NCBI RefSeq assembly: GCF_009295825.1 | Contig: NZ_WHKF01000001.1 | Coordinates: forward strand, 213,088 to 277,087 | From: Marinifilum sp. N1E240 | Lineage (GTDB): Bacteria; Bacteroidota; Bacteroidia; Bacteroidales; Marinifilaceae | Direction: 5' to 3' | Length of the DNA stretch: 64,000 nt | Shown here: positions 45,486-53,433 of the stretch, in pieces | Numbering within the stretch: the stretch's first letter is position 1 | Layout: each line of letters opens with the position of its first letter | Notes under the pieces: generated by a model | What the model was told of the DNA's origin: nothing | The model's input: only the letters and a program-made list of their open reading frames with translations | Database searches by the model: none | Position numbers and translations under genes: made by a program

Positions 45486-46259
45486 ATGAATTATTCTTTC
45501 AATTTAGTAGAACAAAAAGTAAGAGAAACTGAATTCTTTCTTAAAAAAATGATTGAATCCGAGAGTGAATGGTTTGAATTCTCTTGTTATTTAACTGCTT
45601 TTCTGTCTGCGTCAAGGTCGATAACATTTGCACTTCAAGGATATAAAAAAATTGAAGGATTTAAAGAGTGGTATAAGGCTAAACAAGAAATAATAAAAAT
45701 AGATCCTATTGCAAAGTATTTTGTAGAAATCCGAAATGAAAGTATACACACCGGTGTAGTTCCAATTGGTGGTGCACGATATTTTGATGGTAAAGTTGAG
45801 TACCGATTTGATAATAACAGTTTAAAACTTAAGGATATAGTTTCGACTTGTAGAGTGCAATTCATTAAGCTTCTTGAGATAGTACATGATTGCTATGTTA
45901 CACTTGGTGCTGAGATTGATCCACAGCAATATTACACAAAGGAATATTTTGCAACTTTGGACTTAAATATTGATGATGCAGAGTTTGAAGTTTGGGGTTG
46001 GGTGATGACCTCATATATAGAAGAAGGAATGGATGAAGATGACCGATGGCATGAACTACGTGGTAGGGTAGGTGAATGTGAAATAAATCATTTGTTTAAA
46101 GGTTATTTAAACAAAGTAACACCGCAACCGATTATTCCAGATAGAATTGCAGATTTTGATTTTACCGATGAGGAGCGAGGTTGGGACTATATACCGCCTG
46201 GTTTTGAATCTATAGAAGAATACCGAAAACAATTCCAAAAGTCTAATGTAGGACTTTAA
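45486..46259 (+). CDS. HEPN-like protein with intact RNase motif
   Basis: The 257-residue protein has a helical N-terminal half (about 1-150) in which EIRNESIHTG carries the HEPN RNase signature R-N-x3-H (Arg83, Asn84, His88). The C-terminal region is acidic and aromatic and matches nothing I know (about 150-257, WHELRGRVGE, WDYIPPGF). It lies 27 bp after the DUF3883 gene on the same strand, so it is probably the last gene of the defence operon. By analogy with HEPN effectors it may cleave RNA and act as an abortive-infection arm. The assignment rests on one motif plus context. Confidence 0.5.
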   Translation: MNYSFNLVEQKVRETEFFLKKMIESESEWFEFSCYLTAFLSASRSITFALQGYKKIEGFKEWYKAKQEIIKIDPIAKYFVEIRNESIHTGVVPIGGARYFDGKVEYRFDNNSLKLKDIVSTCRVQFIKLLEIVHDCYVTLGAEIDPQQYYTKEYFATLDLNIDDAEFEVWGWVMTSYIEEGMDEDDRWHELRGRVGECEINHLFKGYLNKVTPQPIIPDRIADFDFTDEERGWDYIPPGFESIEEYRKQFQKSNVGL

Positions 46260-46287
46260 GGTCTTTCCGATATCTACATAAAATACA

Positions 46288-46312
46288 AAGGGCAAGCCAA
46301 AAGCCTGCCCTT
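46288..46312. terminator. Bidirectional hairpin between convergent genes
   Basis: The stem AAGGGCAAGCC pairs with the opposite GCCTGCCCTT arm with a bulge. It sits between the ends of the HEPN-like gene and the TPR/propeller gene. Minus-strand sequence after the stem is T-rich. Confidence 0.55.
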
Positions 46313-46333
46313 AACTATACCCTAATACCTTGT

Positions 46334-48349
46334 TTAAAAGCTCAATTTAAATACGATCAGGTCGGCTTTATCTTCCAATCGAGTAGCGCTAATGGCAACA
46401 GAATTGTCATCGCAAACTGTGATATCATTCAGTTGAACGCCCTGTGGAAGGCTAAATTCTTTTTCACTTTTTACAGTCCCCAAATCATCAATCTGTACCA
46501 GCTTAATTTTGTTATCGTAGGTGCCTGCAAGCACAAAACTCTTATCGGCTAAAGCCACAAGATGCTCGGGCATGCCCTCGCCCAAAAGGTTTAGTGGGGT
46601 TTCCCAAAGCTTTTTACCAGAGCTGTCGTAAGCAGCAGCAAAGGCGCCATTCGCACTTGCACCTGCAAAGAGAACTTGCTTGTTGGCATTCATGCCAATG
46701 GCAGTGGCTTCCTGATTCTCGGGCAATAAAACATCCCATTGTAAATAACCAGCCTCATCGATAGCAAAAATCCACTTTCCGGCTGCAGCAAAAGCAGTGT
46801 TCGAAGCATCATCGTTAGCCAAAGCATACACTTTGCCCTTATTGGTATACTTGCGCGACCATAGTTTTTTACCATTTGCATTTAGCTTCACCAGGGCAGG
46901 AGTAGACAAGCTGTCTTCGGCATTGCTGATGTAACCAGCAAGTAATATTTTATTGTCGGGGTAGACTACAAAATCGAGTGCCTCATCCATGCTCACTTTC
47001 TGGTTGAATACATTTTGCCCGTTGGCATCTAACTTGTAAATCCAAGCCTGACCTTTTAAACTATCAAGAATTGCATTGGTAATCCCTGCCACATAAATTT
47101 CGTTCTGAGCACTCACGCTCACCTTATTTACCAGGTCATCGAAGCGATTTCCCAAGGTCTTGTTCCAGAGCATTTTTCCATTGGCATCTAAGCCTAAAAT
47201 CCAGGAGTCGAATAGCTCGCCCTCTGCTTTTTGTGTAGCCGAAACAACCACCAATTCTCCATTGGGGCGTTTGGCAATTCCTCCACCAAAATCGCTCAAC
47301 TGTTGGTTGTCGAATCCCTTTACAAAGAGGTAATTTTCCTCTGGAAAATCGCTAAGGATCTCTTCGCCCAGTATCGTAGCTTTCAAATTAAAAATATCGA
47401 TGTACTGTTTTCCTTCGGGGTATAAGGACACAAACTTGTTATAAGCCTCAACACTTTCTACACGTTTAGCCCATTCAAAAAGCAATTGCTTTCTTAGGAC
47501 TTTAGCCGCAGCTATTTTTGTTGAGAAAGGAAAGTCTGCTATAAAACTGTCGATAGCTTCAAGCGTCTTTTTCTCCGATGCCTCTTTAAATGCCATGTCA
47601 GCCATTTGTTTCTTCGCCTCTTTAACTTGCTGCGCCTCTGGATAATTTTGTATAAAATTGCGCAAGTCGCTTAAGGTACCTTTACTTATGGCACTTTTAT
47701 AAGCCAAGCTGTTTCGAATTTTTGTGGCAATGCTAAGCTGAGCCGATTCGGGATAATCTTTTAAGAATTGATTGAAAGCGGCTATGGTATTTTGCTTCTC
47801 TGCCTCGCGAAATTTAATGTAGCTTAAAATATGCGACACATTGGTATAGTATTTCGAATCTTGAAATTCTTTTAAAAATCGCTTTGCATGATCGGCATTG
47901 TTCTCCTCCCTCACGAATTTAATCAACTTGTCTTCGAGGTATTGATATTCCCAATCCATGTTTTTAGCTATGGGTCTATTTTTACGATTCTTATCTTGTC
48001 TGTAAAACAACTCATTTAAAATTTCTTTATCGTTAGCAGTAAACTGAGATTGCTTATCATACGCTTTCTGAAAATATTTTAAGGCATGAAAGTAATCTTT
48101 ACCCGAATAGGTATCGAAAGCGTAAACGGCAGCAAGTCCTATGTTTACCATTGGCGATTCAGGCTCTTCCGCTAAAATTTTCTCGAAATTGATTTTCGCC
48201 TTAGTCAATTCTTTATCAATATCCTCTTGTTCCCGGGCTTCCATGCCTTTAAACAAAGAGCTGTTGTATATCCTTTTCGGATTTTGCGCCAAGCTAGCCA
48301 ATGAGATTAGCAGAAATAGGATGAGTATATTTAGTTTTCTTGAATTCAT
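46334..48349 (-). CDS. Exported TPR plus beta-propeller protein
   Basis: The 671-residue protein has a signal peptide (LNILILFLLISLASLAQ). The TPR-like helical region (about 45-330) contains several similar SxLAYKxAIS/DYPES units, and a C-terminal beta-propeller (about 340-671) has repeated LDANGKxLWxK blades. It follows the OmpA/SprB-repeat gene by 10 bp and is co-transcribed with it. A role in the cell envelope or surface is likely (inference). No catalytic motif is seen. Confidence 0.72.
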   Translation of the reverse strand: MNSRKLNILILFLLISLASLAQNPKRIYNSSLFKGMEAREQEDIDKELTKAKINFEKILAEEPESPMVNIGLAAVYAFDTYSGKDYFHALKYFQKAYDKQSQFTANDKEILNELFYRQDKNRKNRPIAKNMDWEYQYLEDKLIKFVREENNADHAKRFLKEFQDSKYYTNVSHILSYIKFREAEKQNTIAAFNQFLKDYPESAQLSIATKIRNSLAYKSAISKGTLSDLRNFIQNYPEAQQVKEAKKQMADMAFKEASEKKTLEAIDSFIADFPFSTKIAAAKVLRKQLLFEWAKRVESVEAYNKFVSLYPEGKQYIDIFNLKATILGEEILSDFPEENYLFVKGFDNQQLSDFGGGIAKRPNGELVVVSATQKAEGELFDSWILGLDANGKMLWNKTLGNRFDDLVNKVSVSAQNEIYVAGITNAILDSLKGQAWIYKLDANGQNVFNQKVSMDEALDFVVYPDNKILLAGYISNAEDSLSTPALVKLNANGKKLWSRKYTNKGKVYALANDDASNTAFAAAGKWIFAIDEAGYLQWDVLLPENQEATAIGMNANKQVLFAGASANGAFAAAYDSSGKKLWETPLNLLGEGMPEHLVALADKSFVLAGTYDNKIKLVQIDDLGTVKSEKEFSLPQGVQLNDITVCDDNSVAISATRLEDKADLIVFKLSF

Positions 48350-48359
48350 AAGTAGGGGC

Positions 48360-49751
48360 TTATTTTTTTAATACTAAAAATTCCACGCGGCGATTTTTCG
48401 AGCGACCGTCAACGCTTTGGTTGGTATCTAAAGGTCTTGAATCTCCGTAGCCAAGCGCTTTCATTCTGTTCGCATCGATTCCTTTACTTACAAGATACTT
48501 CACCACAGACTCGGCACGTCGCTGACTTAAACCCTCATTCAATTCATCGGACCCTTTATTATCGGTATGTCCGCTAATCTGAATTTGGCTAACGATTCCT
48601 TCTTGTAAGAAATTGGCAACCTTGTCGAGCTCTTCAAAGGAGGTGGGTAGCAGAGTACTTTTGTTGGTCTCAAAAAAGATATTGTCTAGAATAAGAGCAG
48701 CTCCTTCTTCAATTTTTCTTAGCTCTTCGGTAAACACATCTTCTGGCAATTCAGGCTCAGTAAACGTAATAGTCCCTTGCGAGTGGCAATTGTTCTGGTC
48801 ACTTACGTGATAGGTATAGGTACCAGCCTTTAAATTGCTAAGTTTTTTTGTGTCTTTAAGTCCATTGCTCCAGTCAATATAATATGGAGGCTGTCCGCCA
48901 GATATATCTAAATGAATGACACCATCGTTTATAATTTTGGTAATTTGACCCGTTACCGGATTTTTACCTCCTGTATAAGAGGAATCAATCACCACGGTTT
49001 CTAATCCTTTCGGAACACATGCGCAGGCAGAGCAATCCACTAGGGGGCGAATCTCAAAATCGTCGAAAAAGTAGTAAGCGTAGGCTTTGCCTTTTTTATT
49101 TTTGGTATCGCGACCGGTTACTACATAGTTGGTGTTTTCATAGTTTTTGAAGTTTCCTACCACAAAGAACTCCTCACCACCTTTGGCTGTATATACCTGG
49201 CAGAACTGAACCCACTCTTCGGTATTGTCTAAAAACAAACCTTCTTTATTGCTTAAATCCGCTCTTAAATTTAGATAGGTTTTATTGCCATTGGCTATTT
49301 TTGTTTCGGTAAAGTGTAAGCCCAACTGATCTACAGCAAACTTACTTCCCGATGCCAATTTGTACCAAAAGGAAACGCAATATTTTTGATCCGGAATCAT
49401 AGGACGATTTAGAGTCCCTTGAATATATTCCCTGAAATTGCGATTGCTTCCACTTAGAATTGCACCCATATAGCCTTTGCCTGATTTGGCTTTACTGTAG
49501 CCCGCAAAATTATCGGGTACTTTTACTTCCCGGGCGCCACATTCGTTAAAATAATCGGGAGTGGTAAAGCTTGGATAAGTCCAATCTGGAATCAACCTAT
49601 GAGTCTTATTCATAGAGGTGTATCCCTGTGGGCATTTTACAAACTTTTCGAAGCTGGGATTAAGCACCATATTTTCTTCCTGAGCAGATGAGCCAAACCA
49701 GGTAATCATAGCACTCAACAGGATGAGATACTTTAAGTAGATGTTCTTCAT
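48360..49751 (-). CDS. OmpA-family protein with SprB repeat
   Basis: The 463-residue protein has a signal peptide and an N-terminal galactose-binding-like/CBM-like domain (about 25-215, MVLNPSFEKFVKCP). A SprB-type repeat follows (about 265-325: DISGGQPPYYIDWSNG, TYTYHVSDQNNC). The C-terminal OmpA peptidoglycan-binding domain (about 350-463) has ISGHTDNKGSDELN and KALGYGDSRP. It probably links the outer membrane or a surface structure to the cell wall. The SprB repeat is known from gliding adhesins, but this protein is far too short to be one. It is the first gene of a two-gene unit with the TPR/propeller gene. Confidence 0.85.
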   Translation of the reverse strand: MKNIYLKYLILLSAMITWFGSSAQEENMVLNPSFEKFVKCPQGYTSMNKTHRLIPDWTYPSFTTPDYFNECGAREVKVPDNFAGYSKAKSGKGYMGAILSGSNRNFREYIQGTLNRPMIPDQKYCVSFWYKLASGSKFAVDQLGLHFTETKIANGNKTYLNLRADLSNKEGLFLDNTEEWVQFCQVYTAKGGEEFFVVGNFKNYENTNYVVTGRDTKNKKGKAYAYYFFDDFEIRPLVDCSACACVPKGLETVVIDSSYTGGKNPVTGQITKIINDGVIHLDISGGQPPYYIDWSNGLKDTKKLSNLKAGTYTYHVSDQNNCHSQGTITFTEPELPEDVFTEELRKIEEGAALILDNIFFETNKSTLLPTSFEELDKVANFLQEGIVSQIQISGHTDNKGSDELNEGLSQRRAESVVKYLVSKGIDANRMKALGYGDSRPLDTNQSVDGRSKNRRVEFLVLKK

Positions 49752-49969
49752 TATAAGTAAAGTTATAGTTTAGTGATCATCCTCCAATAATATTCTGCAA
49801 ATTCTCAATGCTTATGTCTATTCATGGAGGCTTGTCAATGAGGAAAACAGGAGAAATGGATTGTTTTAAAGGATTCAAAACGATAATCATACGCCTAAAT
49901 TCCTCCGATCATTTCAAATGTATTAACAAAACATATTCTAAACAAAATTATTAAGCATATTTCTTTGTT

Positions 49970-50073
49970 TATTCATATCCCCCCTGATGAATCAGGGGGC
50001 AATTCATAATCTGGAGATAATTCATGAATTGCCTCTGAATTGTCTTTGAATTGCCTCGGGTTTTAACCCGAGG
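49970..50073. repeat. Left double-hairpin flank of the RAYT-like element
   Basis: TATTCATAT leads into the palindrome CCCCCTGATGAATCAGGGGG (49980-49999). Spacers containing CAATTCA and TGAATTGCCTCTGAATTG follow, then CCTCGGGTTTTAACCCGAGG (50054-50073). The remainder of the gap 49752-50125 holds no feature I can support. Confidence 0.8.
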
Positions 50074-50125
50074 ATAATAAATTTGCAATGTTCTGTTCAA
50101 TTGGTTAATTTCCTATTGCCTAAAT

Positions 50126-50575
50126 ATGAACAATATGCCACATGTAAAAGTGTATATCCATTTTGTTTGGAGCACCAAATACAGAGAACCTTTTCTTGAA
50201 ACTCCAGAATTAAGAAAAAAGATGTGGGACCACATTAGAAAGAATTCAATGGACAAAGGAATTCATATCGATTTTATAAATGGGTATAAAGATCATTGTC
50301 ATTGTTTGGTATCATTGGGAAGTGATCAAACTCTGAGTAAAATTATGAGAATGATAAAGGGAGAATCATCACATTGGATCAATAAACATGTATTCGAAAA
50401 ACCATTGTTTCAATGGCAAGAAGAATATTATGCTGTCTCTGTAAGCCAATCTATATTGAATAAGGTCAGGGATTACATCAAGAATCAGGAGATTCATCAC
50501 AGCCACAAATCATTTGATGAAGAGGAGAATGAAATGATTGAGAAATTTGGTTTTGTGAAATATTCCAAATCATAG
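50126..50575 (+). CDS. IS200/RAYT-like tyrosine transposase
   Basis: The 149-residue protein has the Y1 transposase pattern: HVKVYIHFVWSTKYREPF, the HUH motif in DHCHCLVSL, and the candidate catalytic Tyr in EEYYAVSVS, with a final helix VRDYIKNQEIHH. It appears intact. It is flanked by similar 92-104-bp structures, each with two hairpins. One palindrome type (CCTCGGG) also occurs as solo copies at 8836 and 35107, which is the typical signature of a RAYT and its REPs. No IS605 TnpB is present. Confidence 0.83.
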   Translation: MNNMPHVKVYIHFVWSTKYREPFLETPELRKKMWDHIRKNSMDKGIHIDFINGYKDHCHCLVSLGSDQTLSKIMRMIKGESSHWINKHVFEKPLFQWQEEYYAVSVSQSILNKVRDYIKNQEIHHSHKSFDEEENEMIEKFGFVKYSKS

Positions 50576-50579
50576 AATT

Positions 50580-50597
50580 GGGCTAAAGCCCTGTTTT
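50580..50597 (+). terminator. Hairpin terminator after the transposase gene
   Basis: GGGCTAAAGCCC (50580-50591) is followed by GTTTTT, 5 bp after the stop codon. Confidence 0.6.
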
Positions 50598-50600
50598 TAT

Positions 50601-50692
50601 CTATTCATATCCTCCAGATGAATCTGGAGGCAATTCAAATCTGAAGACAACTCATGAATTGCCTCTGAATTGCCTCGGGCTTCAGCCCGAGG
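50601..50692. repeat. Right double-hairpin flank of the RAYT-like element
   Basis: TATTCATAT leads into CCTCCAGATGAATCTGGAGG (50611-50630). Spacers with CAATTCA and TGAATTGCCTCTGAATTG follow, then CCTCGGGCTTCAGCCCGAGG (50673-50692). It has the same orientation and layout as the left flank, with compensatory stem changes. Confidence 0.8.
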
Positions 50693-50841
50693 ACTAAATA
50701 ATGTTTTAAAACATCTATCTGAATTTATTCTAAATACAAACTGCATAAAACGATGAGATTATCTTTTTCTATTAAATGTTCTACAACGTTTGCATAATGG
50801 GGTATTCAGAGCTTCAACTCTTAAAATCCTGTAATGCGCAA

Positions 50842-50855
50842 TTGATTCGGATGAA
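50842..50855. promoter_or_regulatory. Candidate FNR/CRP-type site upstream of the nap operon
   Basis: TTGAT-TCGG-ATGAA matches the FNR consensus TTGAT-N4-ATCAA at nine of ten positions. It lies 178 bp upstream of the first gene of the nitrate reductase operon. Anaerobic control would fit. The rest of the gap 50693-51032 shows no convincing promoter box. Confidence 0.35.
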
Positions 50856-51032
50856 CATAACGAGGCTAATAAGGTCTTAGATTTCATATATTTATTCAGT
50901 AGTTAATACTTGAACTCTAATTTAAATCTATGAAACGTCCGTGCCTAAAGGAATAAAGAACTCTCAAATGAGTTGAATCTTTAGTCATCGGAATGTTCCA
51001 TCTGGTACGAAATCAAAAACCAATTATAACAG

Positions 51033-51932
51033 ATGAACACGGCGAAAAAAAACGACAAGTCCCGAAGAAGATTCCTGCAAAACCTGGGAATGGCAGGAGC
51101 CAGTGCCGTTGCCGGATCTGCCTTACTACTACAAGGCTGTTCCGATTCAGGCAAAGCCAGCGGCAACAAGGTAAAAGTACTCACCCCCGACAACAAATTG
51201 GTAGAAGTTGATGTTGCTCACCTAAAGCCAGGTGACAAAATTCAGGATCTAACCTATCTTCAAAAGCGGGGTCGTGAAGGAATCCCTGGAAAGAAATTTG
51301 TAATGGTGGTAGATTTGGCAAAATGTAAGAATGCACGCAAGTGCATGAAGGCTTGCCAAAGTGCTCACCAATTGAAACCGGAAATGCACCATATCAATGT
51401 ATTGGAAATGGAAGATCCGGTAAAGAACACCTCTTATTGGATGCCAAAAACCTGTCAGCATTGCGACAACCCACCATGCGTATCAGTTTGCCCTGTTGAT
51501 GCTACTTTCAAGCGACAAGACGGAATTGTATTGATCGATAATGAGCGTTGTATTGGTTGCAGATTTTGCGTGGCAGCCTGTCCTTATTCTGCACGTACTT
51601 TCAACTGGACTGAGCCTAAAAATTCCGATCAGTATGCCGATGAGGTTTACGATATGGAACTGAATGTACCTCAGAAGAAGGGAACTGTTACCAAGTGTGC
51701 TTTCTCGGCTGACCAGTTGCGCGAAGGAAAATTGCCTTACTGTGTATCGGCTTGTCCGAATGGGGTGTACTACTTCGGCGATCAGAACGAGGATTTGGTC
51801 ACTAACGGTACCACCCGAAAAACAGTTCGCTTAAGTGCTCTTCTCGACGAGAATGCGGCTTACACCTTAATGCCTGAGCTGGGAACCAAACCAAGCGTTT
51901 ACTATTTGCCTCCAAGAGAGAGTGAGGGATAA
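51033..51932 (+). CDS. TAT-exported 4Fe-4S protein (NrfC/PsrB-like)
   Basis: The 299-residue protein begins with a twin-arginine signal (KSRRRFLQNLG) that ends in a lipobox-like LLLQGCSDS. It may therefore be a membrane-anchored periplasmic lipoprotein. Four cysteine clusters follow, including CQHCDNPPCVSVCPV, CIGCRFCVAACPY and the closing CVSACPNGVYY, as in NrfC/PsrB electron-transfer subunits. It should pass electrons between the NrfD-like membrane protein encoded by the next gene and the periplasmic redox chain. It is the first gene of the nap cluster; a hairpin-rich 113-bp element separates it from the NrfD gene. Confidence 0.85.
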   Translation: MNTAKKNDKSRRRFLQNLGMAGASAVAGSALLLQGCSDSGKASGNKVKVLTPDNKLVEVDVAHLKPGDKIQDLTYLQKRGREGIPGKKFVMVVDLAKCKNARKCMKACQSAHQLKPEMHHINVLEMEDPVKNTSYWMPKTCQHCDNPPCVSVCPVDATFKRQDGIVLIDNERCIGCRFCVAACPYSARTFNWTEPKNSDQYADEVYDMELNVPQKKGTVTKCAFSADQLREGKLPYCVSACPNGVYYFGDQNEDLVTNGTTRKTVRLSALLDENAAYTLMPELGTKPSVYYLPPRESEG

Positions 51933-51946
51933 GTTTGAGGTTGATG

Positions 51947-52059
51947 CACCCCTCTCCCTATTGGGATCTCCCCTAGAAGGGGAGAAACACAAAATAGATT
52001 ACTGTTTTGTGTTTGAGAGTTTTTCCCTTTTAGGGAAAATGCCGACAGGCAAAAGGGTG
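51947..52059. repeat. Hairpin-rich intergenic element, copy 1
   Basis: The segment starts CACCCCTCTCCCT and ends AAAAGGGTG, forming imperfect terminal inverted repeats. It contains several internal hairpins: CTCCCCTAGAAGGGGAG, TTTCCCTTTTAGGGAAA, and CACAAAA/TTTTGTG. It is homologous to 54350-54445 and lies in the gap between the NrfC-like and NrfD-like genes. Confidence 0.78.
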
Positions 52060-52106
52060 TAAGATAAAACAATAAACTATTGACTAATTACTAATGACTA
52101 TTTCCT

Positions 52107-53429
52107 ATGAATGAAACGATAACAAAAGAGCTGAGCGAATCGCAAATCGATCAGGATCTTTTAAAAAATGTGAACTGGGGAGGCAAATTCAAGCTATGGC
52201 TTGGCTTTCTTGCGGTCTCACTTATAATTTGTTTGTACTACTATTATCTACAATTGTCAAACGGATTGGGCGTAACGGGTCTTCACGACTATGTATCCTG
52301 GGGCATCTACATTTCCAATTTTGTATTTTTTGTGGCAACCTCTTTAATTGGTATGCTTATTTCCTCGGTTCTGGGACTGATGAATGTGCATTGGGTAAAA
52401 CCTTTGGCTCGTATTGCCGAGCTGGTTGCAGTAGCCTTTGCCATGGTGGCAGGCTTAATTATCATTACCGATATGGGTAGACCAGACCGATTGCTAAATG
52501 TATTTATGCACGGTAGGGTACAATCACCAATTGTTTGGGATATCGCAGTTGTGGTTACCTATGTTGCCATTAGTGCTCTGTTGTTTTACATTCCTATGTT
52601 GCCCGATATTGCGCTTTGTCGCGATAAGCTGAAAGATGTTCCGAAGTGGCAGCAGAAAATGTATAAGATTCTGGCACTGGGCTGGAGCGGAAAAGCGAAG
52701 CAATTTAAGATCATGCACAACTACACGCGTATCTTATTAATCCTGATTATTCCAATCGCCTTATCCATACATACGGTTACCTCCTGGCTGTTTGCCATGA
52801 CCCTTCGTTCGGGTTGGGATTCGCCAATATTCGGTCCTTACTTTGTATCGGGCGCCTTTGTGGCGGGTTGTGCAGCGGTAATCATTGCCATGTATTTCTT
52901 CCGTAACAATTTCAAGCTGAAGGATTACATTACGGTTGATCATTTCGATCGCATGGGTAGATTATTGGTGCTGGTTGCCTTGGTGTATGTGTATTTCAAT
53001 ATCAATGAAATTATCGTGCCCGGATATAAGGCAAATACTGCCGATGCCAAGCACGTACACGAAATGTTATATGGACACGAATCGGTAATGTTCTGGATGG
53101 TACAACTGGGCGGATTGGTAATTCCTTTTCTTCTGATCTTGTTCCGACCAATGCGCAGACCTTTGCCATTAGCTGTAATCTCCATTATTATTTTGGCGGG
53201 AGCATGGTTCAAAAGAGTATTGATCGTGGTTCCTACACAGTTAGCTCCTTACTATCCGATACAGAATGTTCCAGAAGGTTGGTCGGGTTATACACCTACT
53301 ACTCCTGAGATTGCCGTTACGGTGGCTTCCTTTATAATAGTACTGCTTATTATGACTGTTTTAGCCAAGCTGTTCCCGATTATACCGGTTTGGGAAGTAA
53401 AAGAGGAAATTAACCACAATAAGAAATAG
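52107..53429 (+). CDS. nrfD: NrfD/PsrC-like integral membrane quinol dehydrogenase subunit
   Basis: The 440-residue inner-membrane protein has about ten TM helices, starting with LWLGFLAVSLIICLYYYYLQL near residue 30. It has the NrfD-family motifs WGIYISNFVFFVATS and GRPDRLLNVFMHGRVQSPIVWD. It should oxidise menaquinol and hand electrons to the partner 4Fe-4S protein encoded upstream. Its place at the head of a nitrate reductase cluster suggests that it serves as a quinol-oxidising module for Nap in place of NapC. The gene ends 4 bp before the cytochrome c gene. Confidence 0.85.
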   Translation: MNETITKELSESQIDQDLLKNVNWGGKFKLWLGFLAVSLIICLYYYYLQLSNGLGVTGLHDYVSWGIYISNFVFFVATSLIGMLISSVLGLMNVHWVKPLARIAELVAVAFAMVAGLIIITDMGRPDRLLNVFMHGRVQSPIVWDIAVVVTYVAISALLFYIPMLPDIALCRDKLKDVPKWQQKMYKILALGWSGKAKQFKIMHNYTRILLILIIPIALSIHTVTSWLFAMTLRSGWDSPIFGPYFVSGAFVAGCAAVIIAMYFFRNNFKLKDYITVDHFDRMGRLLVLVALVYVYFNINEIIVPGYKANTADAKHVHEMLYGHESVMFWMVQLGGLVIPFLLILFRPMRRPLPLAVISIIILAGAWFKRVLIVVPTQLAPYYPIQNVPEGWSGYTPTTPEIAVTVASFIIVLLIMTVLAKLFPIIPVWEVKEEINHNKK

Positions 53430-53433
53430 CACG

